Assembly: GCA_024644045.1 (NCBI GenBank) | Contig: JAHELT010000008.1 | Coordinates: 15,062-64,161 of the forward strand | Direction: 5' to 3' | Source of the DNA: Chromatiales bacterium | GTDB taxonomy: Bacteria; Pseudomonadota; Gammaproteobacteria; JAHELT01 | DNA length: 49,100 bases | Shown: piece after piece, positions 1 to 8,898 of the stretch | Position numbering within the stretch: position 1 is the stretch's first letter | How the letters are laid out: each line of letters begins with the position of its first letter | Notes under the pieces: model-generated | The model's input: the letters and a program-made list of their open reading frames with translations, nothing else | Told to the model about the DNA's origin: nothing | The model's database searches: none | Made by a program: the position numbers and the translations under genes

Positions 1-1
1 G

Positions 2-895
2 CGCCGCAAGGGTTGGGCCACGGCGCTGCTGTTTCCGGTGCGCCTGGCCGGCGCCATGCTCCAGGCCTGGCGGGTGCTCGCGCGGCTCAGGCCCCGCGTG
101 GCGCTGGGCATGGGCGGATTCGTCTCTGGCCCGGGCGGCCTGGCGGCGTGGCTGCGGCGCGTGCCGCTGGTGATCCACGAGCAGAACGCGATTCCCGGGC
201 TGACCAATCGCGTGCTGTCGCGTGTCGCCACGCGCACGCTGCAGGCAGTGCCCGGCGCTTTCGGCGCGAACGTGCGCGCCGAGCTGACCGGAAACCCGGT
301 GCGCGCCGAGATAGCCGCCATCGCCGAACCCCGGCGCCGACTGTCCGGACGCGGCGAAGCGCTGCGCGTGCTGGTGTTCGGCGGCAGCGGCGGTGCCGCG
401 GTGCTCAACGAGGTGCTGCCCAGGGCGTGCGCCGGGCTTGCCGAGCCGCGCACCGTGCAGATCACGCATCAGGCCGGGCGGCTGGCCGATCTCGATGCGC
501 TTCGAGCGAGCTACCAGGCGGCCGGTACGAGCGCCCGCGTGGAACGCTTCATCACGGACATGGCGGACGCCTACGCGTGGGCCGATCTGGTGATCTGCCG
601 CGCCGGCGCGATCACCGTGGCGGAGCTGACAGCGGCCGGGGTCGCGTCGCTGCTGGTGCCGTACCCGTTCGCAGTGGACGATCATCAGACGCACAATGCG
701 CGCTTCCTGACCGAAGCGGGCGCGGCGGAGCTGATTCCGCAGACGCAGCTGACGGCCGCGCTGCTGGCCGCGCGCCTGCGCGAATTTCACACCGACCGCG
801 CGCGATTGCTGCGCATGGCGTGTCTCGCGCGCGGACTGGCGCAACCGGATGCCGCGCGCAGCGTGGCGGATCACTGCCTGGCGGTGGCGGCATGA
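2..895 (+). CDS. murG: UDP-GlcNAc transferase MurG (5' end outside window)
   Basis: MurG is the peripheral inner-membrane enzyme that adds GlcNAc to lipid I to make lipid II. The reading frame is open from the first bases, so the N-terminal glycine-rich loop lies upstream. The visible part carries the family signatures in order: [31 protein letters not shown], the second-domain loop [16 protein letters not shown], the UDP-GlcNAc-binding segment [16 protein letters not shown] and [11 protein letters not shown]. The loop usually reads GGSQGA; here the Gln is Gly. The TGA stop overlaps the murC ATG in an ATGA junction, so the two genes are translationally coupled in the dcw operon. Confidence 0.96.
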   Translation, partial: RRKGWATALLFPVRLAGAMLQAWRVLARLRPRVALGMGGFVSGPGGLAAWLRRVPLVIHEQNAIPGLTNRVLSRVATRTLQAVPGAFGANVRAELTGNPVRAEIAAIAEPRRRLSGRGEALRVLVFGGSGGAAVLNEVLPRACAGLAEPRTVQITHQAGRLADLDALRASYQAAGTSARVERFITDMADAYAWADLVICRAGAITVAELTAAGVASLLVPYPFAVDDHQTHNARFLTEAGAAELIPQTQLTAALLAARLREFHTDRARLLRMACLARGLAQPDAARSVADHCLAVAA

Positions 896-2304
896 ATCCC
901 GCCCAGTTCATGCGCCGCATCAAGTGCGTGCACCTGATCGGCATCGGCGGCGCCGGCATGGGCGGGATCGCCGAGGTGCTGCTGAACCTTGGTTACCAGG
1001 TGACCGGCTCGGACCTGAGCGAAAACGCGCTGACCCGGCGGCTGCACGAGCTCGGTGCGCGGATCATGCTCGATCATTCGACTGACAATATCGAGCAGGC
1101 CGACGTGGTGGTGGTGTCCACGGCGATCAGCGAGGACAACGTCGAGCTGTGCGCGGCGCGCGAGGCGCGGATCCCGGTCGTGCCGCGGGCGGAGATGCTG
1201 GCCGAGCTGATGCGGTTCAGACGCGGGATCGCGATCGCCGGCACCCACGGCAAGACCACCACCACCAGCCTGGTCGCGAGTCTGCTCGGCGAAGGCGGGC
1301 TGGATCCCACGTATGTCATCGGCGGGCGGCTGCTCAGCTCGGGCAGCAACGCGCGCCTCGGACAGGGCGAGTATCTCGTCGCCGAGGCCGACGAAAGCGA
1401 CGCCTCCTTCCTGTACCTGCAGCCGGTAATCGCGGTGGTCACGAATATCGACGCCGATCACCTGTCGACCTACGGCGGGGATTTCAACGCGCTGCGCCGC
1501 ACCTTCATCGAGTTCCTGCACCACCTGCCCTTCTACGGACTTGCGGTGCTGTGCATCGACGATGATGAGGTGCGCGGCATTCTTCCTGAGGTGACGCGCC
1601 CGGTAACCACCTACGGCTTCGCCGAGGATGCCGACGTGCGCGCGGTGGGCCTGCGGCAAACCGGTTCGCAGACCCGTTTCGACGTGCTGCTCAACGGCGT
1701 CACCGTGATCTCCGATGCGATGCTCGCCCTCCCGGGCCGGCACAACGTGCTGAACGCGCTGGCCGCCGTCGGCGTGGCGCTGGAGCTTGGTATTGCGCTG
1801 GAAGTGATTCGCCAGGGCCTCGGCAATTTCGCGGGTATCGGGCGGCGCCTGCAAAGTCACGGCGAGATCGCGAGCGCGGCCGGTCCGGTGCTGTTGATCG
1901 ACGACTACGCACACCACCCGCGCGAGATCGAGGCGAGCTGCGAGGCGATCCGCGCCGGCTGGCCGAAGCGCCGCCTGGTGGTGGCCTTTCAGCCGCATCG
2001 CTACACGCGCACACACGAGCTGCTCGACGATTTCGCGCAGGTGCTGTCCGCCAGCGACGTGCTGCTCATTACCGAGGTATATGCGGCCGGCGAGGCGCCG
2101 ATCAGCGGCGCCGACGGACGGGCGCTGTGCCGCGCCGTACGTGCGCGCGGCAAGGTCAACCCGGTCTTCGTCGAGGATCTGGAGCAGCTCGCCGGCGCGT
2201 TGCAGGACGTGCTGGAGGCGAACGACGTGGTGCTCACCCTGGGCGCCGGCAGCATCGGCGCCCGGGTTCCGAAACTGTGTGAGGAACTGAGGGCGCTGCA
2301 CTGA
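892..2304 (+). CDS. murC: UDP-N-acetylmuramate--L-alanine ligase MurC
   Basis: MurC joins the first L-alanine to UDP-MurNAc in the cytoplasm using ATP. The 470-residue protein starts [20 protein letters not shown] and has the N-terminal Rossmann-like UDP-binding loop ([14 protein letters not shown], near residue 17). The Mur ligase P-loop [11 protein letters not shown] follows near residue 116, then [16 protein letters not shown] and the C-terminal ligase segment [12 protein letters not shown]. Length is normal. The open frame extends far upstream of residue 892, but only this ATG fits the family N-terminus, and it overlaps the murG stop. The downstream murB-like start overlaps its stop by one base. 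Confidence 0.97.
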   Translation: MNPAQFMRRIKCVHLIGIGGAGMGGIAEVLLNLGYQVTGSDLSENALTRRLHELGARIMLDHSTDNIEQADVVVVSTAISEDNVELCAAREARIPVVPRAEMLAELMRFRRGIAIAGTHGKTTTTSLVASLLGEGGLDPTYVIGGRLLSSGSNARLGQGEYLVAEADESDASFLYLQPVIAVVTNIDADHLSTYGGDFNALRRTFIEFLHHLPFYGLAVLCIDDDEVRGILPEVTRPVTTYGFAEDADVRAVGLRQTGSQTRFDVLLNGVTVISDAMLALPGRHNVLNALAAVGVALELGIALEVIRQGLGNFAGIGRRLQSHGEIASAAGPVLLIDDYAHHPREIEASCEAIRAGWPKRRLVVAFQPHRYTRTHELLDDFAQVLSASDVLLITEVYAAGEAPISGADGRALCRAVRARGKVNPVFVEDLEQLAGALQDVLEANDVVLTLGAGSIGARVPKLCEELRALH

Positions 2305-3152
2305 TGATACCCGAGCTACAACGGGCACCGTTGCGGGGCCGGCTGCGTTTCCACGAGCCTGCCGCCAAGCACACGCCCTGGCGGATCGGCGGTCCGGTGG
2401 CTCGCTTCTACGAGCCGGCCAGCGCGCCGGATCTGTTGCGCTTCCTGCAGGTCCTCCCCGGCACCGACGTCATCGTGTGGATGGGCGTTGGCTGCAATCT
2501 GCTGATCCGCGACGGCGGATTTCAGGGCACGATCATCGCACCGCGGCGCGCCTTCGACCACATCGAGAAAATCGCCGCAACGGTGGTGCGCGCCGGTGCC
2601 GGTGTGCGGCTGCCGAAGCTCGCACGGTTCTGTGCGCAGCAGGGGCTGGGCGGCGTAGAGCCCTTCGCCCGTTGGCCGCATACGGTCGGCGGCGCGCTGC
2701 AGGTGTGCGTGTCCCGGGAAGGGCAGAGCCTGTGGCCGCTGGTCGAACGCATCGAGACGCTCGATCGCTTTGGTGCAAGCAGCACACTCAGCGTGGCGAC
2801 GTTGCGCGAGCGCGGCTTTCCGCGCAACGCGTGGCTCATTGCGGCGGACTTCCGCCTCGATGCAGGCGGCGCCAGCCTGTCCGGCAGCAATTACTGCGGC
2901 TCCGGGCGGGGCCCGCTGTTTCGCGACGCGCGTGGCCGGCGCGTCAACGAGCTCATCCGCCAGGCCGGGCTGGACGGTGTTCGCTGCGGCGGCATCGAGC
3001 TGGCGGCCGACGACGCCAACTACGTGCACGTGAAGCAGGGCGCCTGCGTCGGCGACCTGGAGCGGCTCGTGGTGCGCATCCAGGACGGGGTTCGCGCCAA
3101 GCTCGGCGTGCGCCTCGAACGGCAGGTGCAACTGCTCGGGAGGCGCCGCTGA
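2304..3152 (+). CDS. MurB-like protein with lost catalytic residues (probable pseudoenzyme)
   Basis: This 282-residue protein sits exactly where murB (UDP-N-acetylenolpyruvoylglucosamine reductase) is expected and keeps the fold hallmarks. These are TPWRIGGPVARFY, MGVGCNLLIRDGGFQG (FAD-binding), a degenerate HTVGGAL and the C-terminal domain. Three normally invariant active-site elements are gone. The YRxS motif region reads TLRERGFPRNAW. The proton-donor serine of CGSVFKNP aligns with Pro204 in RGPLFRD. The catalytic Glu of LEPEV aligns with Gln274 in LERQV. The usual NAGAxGGE segment after TVGG is also missing. The frame is intact and overlaps both neighbours by ATGA-type junctions. I infer a maintained non-catalytic paralogue, which needs a second, active murB elsewhere. 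Severe divergence with a shifted active site is the alternative. Confidence 0.85.
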   Translation: MIPELQRAPLRGRLRFHEPAAKHTPWRIGGPVARFYEPASAPDLLRFLQVLPGTDVIVWMGVGCNLLIRDGGFQGTIIAPRRAFDHIEKIAATVVRAGAGVRLPKLARFCAQQGLGGVEPFARWPHTVGGALQVCVSREGQSLWPLVERIETLDRFGASSTLSVATLRERGFPRNAWLIAADFRLDAGGASLSGSNYCGSGRGPLFRDARGRRVNELIRQAGLDGVRCGGIELAADDANYVHVKQGACVGDLERLVVRIQDGVRAKLGVRLERQVQLLGRRR

Positions 3153-4078
3153 TGGTGGCGCGCGAAAACCGCTTCGGACGTGTCGCCGTGCTCATGGGCG
3201 GGCATTCGGCGGAGCGTGAGATATCGCTCAAAAGCGGCGCCCAGGTGCTGGCCGCGCTGCAGGATCGCGGCGTGGACGCGCACCCGCTCGATTTCGACCG
3301 CGACACGCTCGCCCGCCTGCAGCAGCACGAGTTCCAGCGGGTATTCCTGATCCTGCACGGACGCGGTGGCGAGGATGGACAGATTCAGGGCACCTTGGAA
3401 TCGCTGGGCGTGCCGTACACCGGCAGCGGTGTGCTCGGCTCGGCACTGGCCATGGATAAGCACCGCAGCAAACTGGTGTGGCGCGCGCTCGGGCTGCCGA
3501 CCCCCGCCTGGATGCTCCTGGAGACCGCCGCGCAGTGCCGACAGGCGGGCGAAATCTTCGGCGTTCCGCTGATCATCAAGCCGTCCCTGGAAGGGTCGAG
3601 CATCGGCGTTACCAAGGTGAACGACACCGCCGGGATCCCGGCCGCATGGGAGACCGCGCGTGCCTACGGGCCGGTGATGGCGGAACGCTGCATCGACGGC
3701 GACGAGTACACGGTGTCGGTGCTGGGCGCTGAGGTGCTGCCATCGATCCGCCTGGCGACGCCGCGGGTGTTCTACGACTACGAAGCGAAATATTTCAGCG
3801 ATACCACGGAGTACCACTGCCCTTCGGGTCTGTCGGCCCACGATGAGAGCGCACTGCGCGTGTTGTGCCGCCGTGCGTTCGAGGCCCTGGATGCACGCGG
3901 CTGGGGCCGCGTCGACCTGATGCGCGATCGCGCCGGGCAGTTCTGGCTGATCGAGCTGAACACCGCTCCCGGCATGACCGATCACAGTCTCGTGCCGATG
4001 GCGGCGCGCGCTGCCGGCCTGTCGTTCGGCGACCTGGTGCTGAAGATTCTGGAGGACACGGTGCAACCCGATGAGTAG
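3152..4078 (+). CDS. ddl: D-alanine--D-alanine ligase Ddl
   Basis: Ddl makes the D-Ala-D-Ala dipeptide for the peptidoglycan stem. The 308-residue ATP-grasp protein has VAVLMGGHSAEREISLKSG at the N-terminus, HGRGGEDGQIQGTLE, GVPYTGSGVLGSALAMDK, the ATP-grasp loop KPSLEGSSIGV, DGDEYTVSVLG and the metal-binding ELNTAPGMTDHSLVP. All of these match the DdlB type. I chose the ATG that overlaps the murB-like stop; a GTG one codon later is possible. Its 3' end overlaps ftsQ by eight bases. Confidence 0.97.
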   Translation: MVARENRFGRVAVLMGGHSAEREISLKSGAQVLAALQDRGVDAHPLDFDRDTLARLQQHEFQRVFLILHGRGGEDGQIQGTLESLGVPYTGSGVLGSALAMDKHRSKLVWRALGLPTPAWMLLETAAQCRQAGEIFGVPLIIKPSLEGSSIGVTKVNDTAGIPAAWETARAYGPVMAERCIDGDEYTVSVLGAEVLPSIRLATPRVFYDYEAKYFSDTTEYHCPSGLSAHDESALRVLCRRAFEALDARGWGRVDLMRDRAGQFWLIELNTAPGMTDHSLVPMAARAAGLSFGDLVLKILEDTVQPDE

Positions 4079-4859
4079 CGTCACCGCATACCGGGTCCGG
4101 AGCGGACCCGTATCGCCCCGCTCGAGCCGGCGCCGCACGGTGTCGACTCTTTTCGGCATAGCGCTCATCGGCGCAGGCTTGTGCGCGTTGGGGGGGTACC
4201 TGTACCTGCGTGCGCCGGACACGGTGTTTCTGCCGGTGCGCGACGTGAAGGTCGACGGCGAGCTGCGGCGGGTCGAGGCCAAGCAGCTTCAGCGCGTTGT
4301 CATGCGCCACCTGACGCCGGGGTTGCTGCAGATCGACATGCAGGCGCTGCGCAGCGATCTGCGCGGCATCGCCTGGGTCGAGAGCGTCTGGGTTCGCCGC
4401 GTGCCGCCGAGCACGCTGCTGATCGGCGTGACCGAGCACGAGCCGGTCGCGCGCTGGGGCCGCGCGCAGCTGCTGGGCCGCGACGGCAGCATTTTCGAGC
4501 CGCCCACGATGGCCGGGGAGTTCGCCACCCTGCCGCTGCTGGCCGGCCCGGCGGAAATGCAGCGCGAGCTGCACGCCATGTACACGCGCTATGCCCCGTG
4601 GTTCAGGAAGCTGCGCCTGCAGCTTGCCGAGATCGAGCTGGACGAGCGGCGCAGCTGGCGCGTGACGCTCGCCGACGGCGTGGTCATCGAGCTCGGACGC
4701 GAGCAGTTCGTGCAGCGGCTGCAACGATTCGCATCGCTGTACTCGGGACCGCTGCGCCAGGAGTGGGAAACCGTCAAACGCATCGATCTGCGCTACACCA
4801 ACGGCGTCGCCGTGCGCTGGCGCGACGATGTACTGCACACCGCCGTGATCCGGGAGTGA
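4071..4859 (+). CDS. ftsQ: Cell division protein FtsQ
   Basis: FtsQ is the bitopic divisome protein that links the FtsA/FtsZ ring to FtsB, FtsL and the septal synthase. The 262-residue protein has a short basic cytoplasmic tail, one membrane span (about residues 26-47, STLFGIALIGAGLCALGGYL) and a POTRA domain (about 52-122, LPVRDVKVDGELRRVEAKQL to LLIGVTEHEPVARWG). A periplasmic FtsQ domain follows, with LQLAEIELDERRSW and KRIDLRYTNGVAVRW. It overlaps ddl and is followed two bases later by ftsA, as in the canonical dcw order. Confidence 0.95.
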   Translation: MSSVTAYRVRSGPVSPRSSRRRTVSTLFGIALIGAGLCALGGYLYLRAPDTVFLPVRDVKVDGELRRVEAKQLQRVVMRHLTPGLLQIDMQALRSDLRGIAWVESVWVRRVPPSTLLIGVTEHEPVARWGRAQLLGRDGSIFEPPTMAGEFATLPLLAGPAEMQRELHAMYTRYAPWFRKLRLQLAEIELDERRSWRVTLADGVVIELGREQFVQRLQRFASLYSGPLRQEWETVKRIDLRYTNGVAVRWRDDVLHTAVIRE

Positions 4860-4861
4860 AG

Positions 4862-6091
4862 ATGGCAAAGGCAGCCGACAATCGCATGATCGTGGGACTG
4901 GATATCGGCACCTCCAAGGTCGTGGCAGTGGTCGGTGACGTGGACGCCACCGGTCAGGTCGAGATCATCGGCATCGGTTCGCACCCCTCGCGCGGACTGA
5001 AAAAGGGCGTGGTCGTGAACATCGATTCGACCGTGCAGTCGATTCAGCGCGCCATCGAGGAAGCCGAGCTGATGGCCGGGTGTCAGATCAATTCGGTCTA
5101 CAGCGGTATCGCGGGCAGCCACATCCGCAGCCTGAACTCACACGGCATCGTGGCCATCAAAGACCGCGAAGTGAACAGCGGCGACGTCGACCGCGTGATC
5201 GATGCCGCAAAGGCGGTGGCGATCCCCGCCGACCAGCGCATCCTGCACGTGCTGCCCCAGGAGTTCGTGATCGACGATCAGGAGGGTGTGCGCGAACCGG
5301 TGGGTATGTCCGGCGTTCGCCTGGAAGCGAAAGTTCACCTGGTTACCGGCGCGGTCAACGCCGCCCAGAACATCATCAAGTGCGTGCGCCGCTGCGGTCT
5401 GCAGGTCGACGACATCATTCTCGAGCAGCTCGCGTCCAGCCAGGCGGTGCTCACGGAAGACGAAAAGGACCTGGGCGTGTGCGTCGCCGATGTCGGCGGC
5501 GGCACCACGGATATCGCGGTGTTCACCGAGGGTGCGATCCGGCACACGGCGGTGATCCCGATCGCCGGCGATCAGGTGACCAATGACATCGCCGTCGCCC
5601 TGCGCACCCCGACCCAGCACGCCGAAGAGATAAAGATCAAGTACGCGTGCGCGCTGCGCCAGCTGACCAATCCCGATGAAACCATCGAGGTACCGGGCGT
5701 AGGAGACCGCGCACCGCGCCGGCTCGCGCGTCAGACTCTGGCCGAGGTGGTCGAGCCGCGCTACGAGGAACTGTTCAGCCTGATACAGGCGGAACTGCGG
5801 CGCAGCGGTTTCGAAGAGCTGATTGCCGCCGGCATCGTGCTCACCGGCGGCAGCGCCAAGATGGAAGGCGCGGTTGAGCTCGCGGAGGAAGTATTTCACA
5901 TGCCTGTGCGCATCGGCGTGCCGCAGTTCGTCTCCGGACTGGCGGACGTTGTGCGCAACCCGATTCACGCTACCGGCGTGGGTCTGTTGCTGTTCGGTCT
6001 GCACAACCGGTCGCTGCGCGAGGACCTGGCGGAGCACCGACAGGTCGGCGTCTGGCAACGCATGAAGACCTGGTTCCAGGGGAATTTTTGA
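4862..6091 (+). CDS. ftsA: Cell division protein FtsA
   Basis: FtsA is the actin-like ATPase that anchors FtsZ to the inner membrane. The 409-residue protein shows phosphate-1 VGLDIGTSKVVAVVGD, the 1C subdomain, phosphate-2 VADVGGGTTDIAVF, the adenosine motif GIVLTGGSAKMEG, and a C-terminal amphipathic membrane-targeting helix (VWQRMKTWFQGNF). The open frame extends well upstream, but this ATG gives the expected N-terminus (MAKAADNRMIVGLDIG) and lies directly after the ftsQ stop. A 30-base gap separates it from ftsZ. Confidence 0.97.
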   Translation: MAKAADNRMIVGLDIGTSKVVAVVGDVDATGQVEIIGIGSHPSRGLKKGVVVNIDSTVQSIQRAIEEAELMAGCQINSVYSGIAGSHIRSLNSHGIVAIKDREVNSGDVDRVIDAAKAVAIPADQRILHVLPQEFVIDDQEGVREPVGMSGVRLEAKVHLVTGAVNAAQNIIKCVRRCGLQVDDIILEQLASSQAVLTEDEKDLGVCVADVGGGTTDIAVFTEGAIRHTAVIPIAGDQVTNDIAVALRTPTQHAEEIKIKYACALRQLTNPDETIEVPGVGDRAPRRLARQTLAEVVEPRYEELFSLIQAELRRSGFEELIAAGIVLTGGSAKMEGAVELAEEVFHMPVRIGVPQFVSGLADVVRNPIHATGVGLLLFGLHNRSLREDLAEHRQVGVWQRMKTWFQGNF

Positions 6092-6121
6092 TCTGCGCAT
6101 TAGCGTACGAGGAGACGAGTG

Positions 6122-7252
6122 ATGTTTGAGCTGATGGACTCATATAGTCAGACAGCGGTGATCAAGCTGATCGGCATTGGGGGCGGCGGCGGCAACGCTG
6201 TCGATCATATGGTGCGCTCCAATATCGAGGGCGTGGAATTCGTTTGCGCGAACACCGACGCGCAGGCCTTGAAAAGCGTGTCGGCGAAAACCACGCTGCA
6301 GATCGGTGCCAGCATGACCAAGGGTCTGGGCGCCGGTGCCAATCCCGAGATCGGGCGCCAGGCGGCGCTCGAGGATCGCGAGCGCATCCAGGAAGTGATC
6401 GCCGGCACCGACATGCTGTTCATCGCCGCTGGTATGGGCGGCGGCACGGGTACCGGGGCGGCGCCGATAATCGCGCAGCTGGCCCGTGAAATAGGCGTGC
6501 TGACGGTGGCGGTGATCACCAAGCCGTTCCCGTTCGAAGGGAACAAGCGCATGAAGGTCGCGACCGACGGTATCGAACTGCTGAGCCAGCAGGTCGACTC
6601 TCTGATCACGATCCCGAATGAAAAGCTGCTCACGGTGCTCGGCAAGGAGGTCACCGTGCTGGATGCATTCAAGGCGGCCAACGACGTGCTCCAGGGCGCC
6701 GTGCAGGGCATCGCCGAGCTGATCACGCGCCCGGGGTTGATCAACGTGGATTTCGCCGACGTCAAGACCGTCATGTCCGAGATGGGTATGGCAATGATGG
6801 GCACCGGGGTCGCCAGCGGCGACGAGCGGGCCCGGCGCGCCGCTGAAGCCGCCATCAACAGCCCGCTGCTGGAAGACGTCAATCTCGCCGGGGCGCGCGG
6901 GATCCTGGTCAACATCACCGCCGGCATGGATCTCGCCATCGGCGAGTTCGAGGAGGTCGGCACCGCGATCAAGGGGTTCGCCTCGGAAGACGCCACGGTG
7001 GTGGTCGGTACGGTCATCGAGCCGGGTCTGGAGGGCGAGCTGCGGGTCACCGTGGTGGCCACCGGCATCGGTCAGCCGCTGGAGCCGGTCAAGCTGGTCC
7101 AGCGCAGCCGCGACGGCGAGGTGGATTACAAGCAGTACGACCGGCCCACGGCCATCCGCATCAAGGCGGTGGGCGACGGGCTCGAATCGGGGGGCGATAT
7201 AGACCTGGACTACCTGGACATCCCCGCCTTTCTGCGCCGTCAGGCGGACTAG
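6122..7252 (+). CDS. ftsZ: Cell division GTPase FtsZ
   Basis: FtsZ is the tubulin-like GTPase of the Z-ring. The 376-residue protein begins MFELMDSYSQTAVIKLIGIG. It carries the nucleotide loop GGGGGNAVDHM, the tubulin signature GGGTGTGAAP (near residue 107), the T7 loop region (NVDFADVKTVMSEMG) and the conserved C-terminal peptide LDYLDIPAFLRRQAD that binds FtsA and ZipA. A GTG one codon upstream is in frame, but the ATG matches the E. coli-type MFEPMEL start. A GGAG ribosome-binding site lies eight bases before it. The C-terminal linker is short. Confidence 0.98.
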   Translation: MFELMDSYSQTAVIKLIGIGGGGGNAVDHMVRSNIEGVEFVCANTDAQALKSVSAKTTLQIGASMTKGLGAGANPEIGRQAALEDRERIQEVIAGTDMLFIAAGMGGGTGTGAAPIIAQLAREIGVLTVAVITKPFPFEGNKRMKVATDGIELLSQQVDSLITIPNEKLLTVLGKEVTVLDAFKAANDVLQGAVQGIAELITRPGLINVDFADVKTVMSEMGMAMMGTGVASGDERARRAAEAAINSPLLEDVNLAGARGILVNITAGMDLAIGEFEEVGTAIKGFASEDATVVVGTVIEPGLEGELRVTVVATGIGQPLEPVKLVQRSRDGEVDYKQYDRPTAIRIKAVGDGLESGGDIDLDYLDIPAFLRRQAD

Positions 7253-7330
7253 GGGGCGGTGAAAAGCGTGACACGGGTGCCGATTTGAGGGTTCCCGGCG
7301 CACAACATGCACGAATCGTAATCCAGTAGC

Positions 7331-7358
7331 TTGGCCAGTGAATAGAGATACCTATAGA
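7331..7358 (+). promoter_or_regulatory. Possible sigma-70 promoter for lpxC
   Basis: A TTGGCC box is followed, 16 bases on, by TATAGAAT. Each box matches the consensus at four of six positions. It lies in the 231-base space between ftsZ and lpxC and would give a leader of roughly 120 bases. This is a visual match only. Confidence 0.35.
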
Positions 7359-7483
7359 ATGGTGAGTTGGGCGGCCCTGCGAATCTACTCTCTGCATACA
7401 GCAATAAGGCAGGGGCCACTATCTTCAACAGGAACGCTGCGGCCGAGGTTTGCTCGCAGTGCCTTGCCGAGTGTGGGTGTCAA

Positions 7484-8398
7484 TTGATCAGGCAACGAAC
7501 GTTAAAAAACACCATCCGTGCCACGGGTGTGGGCCTGCATACAGGCAACAAGATTTTACTGACGTTGAGACCGGCCGCCGTGAACACGGGAATCGTGTTC
7601 CGCCGGGTCGATCTGGAACAACCGATCGAGATCAAGGCAGATCCGCTCAACGTCGGCGACACGCAGCTTTCGACCTCGCTGCAGCGAGACGGCGTCAAAG
7701 TATCGACGGTCGAGCATCTGCTCTCGGCGCTGGCCGGGCTGGGCATCGACAACGCCTACATCGACCTGAGCGCCCCGGAAGTTCCCATCATGGACGGCAG
7801 CGCCGGCCCTTTCGTGTTTCTGATTCAGTCGGCGGGGATCGTCGAGCAGGACTCCCCGAAGACCTTCATCCGCATCAAGCGGCCGATCGTGGTGACCGAG
7901 GGTGACAAATGGGCCCGCTTTGACCCTTTCAACGGGTTCAAGGTGGCGTTCACCATTCAGTTCGACCACCCCCTGTTTCAGGGAATCTGCCAGGAAGCGG
8001 AGATCGATTTCTCGACCACCTCCTTCGTCAAGGAAGTGAGCCGTGCCCGGACGTTCGGCTTCATGCGTGACATCGAAAAGCTGAGGGAGCGCAACCTCGC
8101 GCTGGGCGGCAGCCTCGACAATGCCATCGTGGTCGACGACTACCGGGTGCTGAACGAAGACGGGTTGCGCTATCGCGACGAATTCGTCAAACACAAGATC
8201 CTCGATGCGATCGGGGACCTCTACCTGCTGGGACACAGCCTGATCGGGGCGTTTTCCGGCTACAAATCGGGGCACGAGCTTAACAACCGGCTGCTGCGCA
8301 CCCTGATCGAAGCGGAGAACTCCTGGGAAAGAGTGACCTTCGATGCGGTGGACGACGCCCCGATTTCGTACATCCAGCCGATCGAAGCCTACTCCTGA
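7484..8398 (+). CDS. lpxC: UDP-3-O-acyl-GlcNAc deacetylase LpxC, TTG start
   Basis: LpxC is the zinc deacetylase that commits UDP-acyl-GlcNAc to lipid A synthesis. With the TTG at 7484 the protein is 304 residues and begins (M)[20 protein letters not shown], exactly the family N-terminus and length (E. coli has 305). Zinc-site motifs are [10 protein letters not shown] (His78), [15 protein letters not shown] and the catalytic His in [16 protein letters not shown]. An in-frame ATG at 7367 would add 39 unrelated residues, so I reject it. The rare start codon with no strong Shine-Dalgarno suggests weak initiation, which fits a tightly controlled enzyme. Its end overlaps dciA on the other strand by ten bases. 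Confidence 0.95.
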   Translation: MIRQRTLKNTIRATGVGLHTGNKILLTLRPAAVNTGIVFRRVDLEQPIEIKADPLNVGDTQLSTSLQRDGVKVSTVEHLLSALAGLGIDNAYIDLSAPEVPIMDGSAGPFVFLIQSAGIVEQDSPKTFIRIKRPIVVTEGDKWARFDPFNGFKVAFTIQFDHPLFQGICQEAEIDFSTTSFVKEVSRARTFGFMRDIEKLRERNLALGGSLDNAIVVDDYRVLNEDGLRYRDEFVKHKILDAIGDLYLLGHSLIGAFSGYKSGHELNNRLLRTLIEAENSWERVTFDAVDDAPISYIQPIEAYS

Positions 8399-8820
8399 CA
8401 GCCGGCAGCGCCGGCGTGGCGAACGAGTCGCCGTAACGCCTGCGCCAACTGGGGATCGTCGACTGTCTCGGCAAGGTGCCGCAGCGCCTGTGCGCTGGTG
8501 CGGCTGAGCCGCGCACGGCGGTCACCTTGCGGCGCTTCCCGGGGCGCGGACTCACCGGGGCGGACGATGATTTTCAGTCGCCGGCAGGGTGGATCCCCGC
8601 CACCGAAGCGGCGCAGGATCTGCGGCTCCGCGAAACGCAGGCGCGTCGCCCAGGCGGGGGAATCGACGAGAATGCTCAAGGTTCCGGCCTCGCAGCCGAC
8701 AACCACTGGATGGCCTTTGAACTCAGGCGGCAGCGCTGCCCACAGCTCGGCGGTCAGCCGGCGAATCGACTGGCAGCGGGCCACCAGGTCGGGATGCAGA
8801 TATTGATCTAGCGGGCGCAT
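8389..8820 (-). CDS. dciA: DUF721 protein, DciA-type helicase loader
   Basis: This 143-residue protein has the DUF721/DciA arrangement. An N-terminal helical segment ([20 protein letters not shown]) precedes the KH-like core [21 protein letters not shown]...[19 protein letters not shown] and LKIIVRP. A low-complexity basic tail follows. DciA proteins load the replicative helicase DnaB in bacteria that lack DnaC. The place between lpxC and secA, facing the other way, is also where pseudomonads carry it. A GTG one codon upstream is an alternative start. The last ten bases overlap the lpxC stop region convergently. Confidence 0.85.
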   Translation of the reverse strand: MRPLDQYLHPDLVARCQSIRRLTAELWAALPPEFKGHPVVVGCEAGTLSILVDSPAWATRLRFAEPQILRRFGGGDPPCRRLKIIVRPGESAPREAPQGDRRARLSRTSAQALRHLAETVDDPQLAQALRRLVRHAGAAGCQE

Positions 8821-8898
8821 CACTCAAATGTCGAAAAAACTACCAATATCCGGGGCAGTCCTCTATCATCTGGCCGCAAAAGCGCTGACCACCGCGTC

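Noticed and set aside
871-2328. Long open frame on the minus strand opposite murC (485 codons)
   Set aside because: It is the antisense shadow of a GC-rich gene, with low-complexity His/Arg/Ala-rich translation and no domain. Similar shadows opposite ddl, ftsA, secA and pilR were ignored for the same reason.
2304-3152. Idea that the murB-like gene is a decayed pseudogene or a sequencing artefact
   Set aside because: The frame has no stop or frameshift, overlaps both neighbours in ATGA-type junctions, and keeps FAD-site and fold residues, so it looks maintained.
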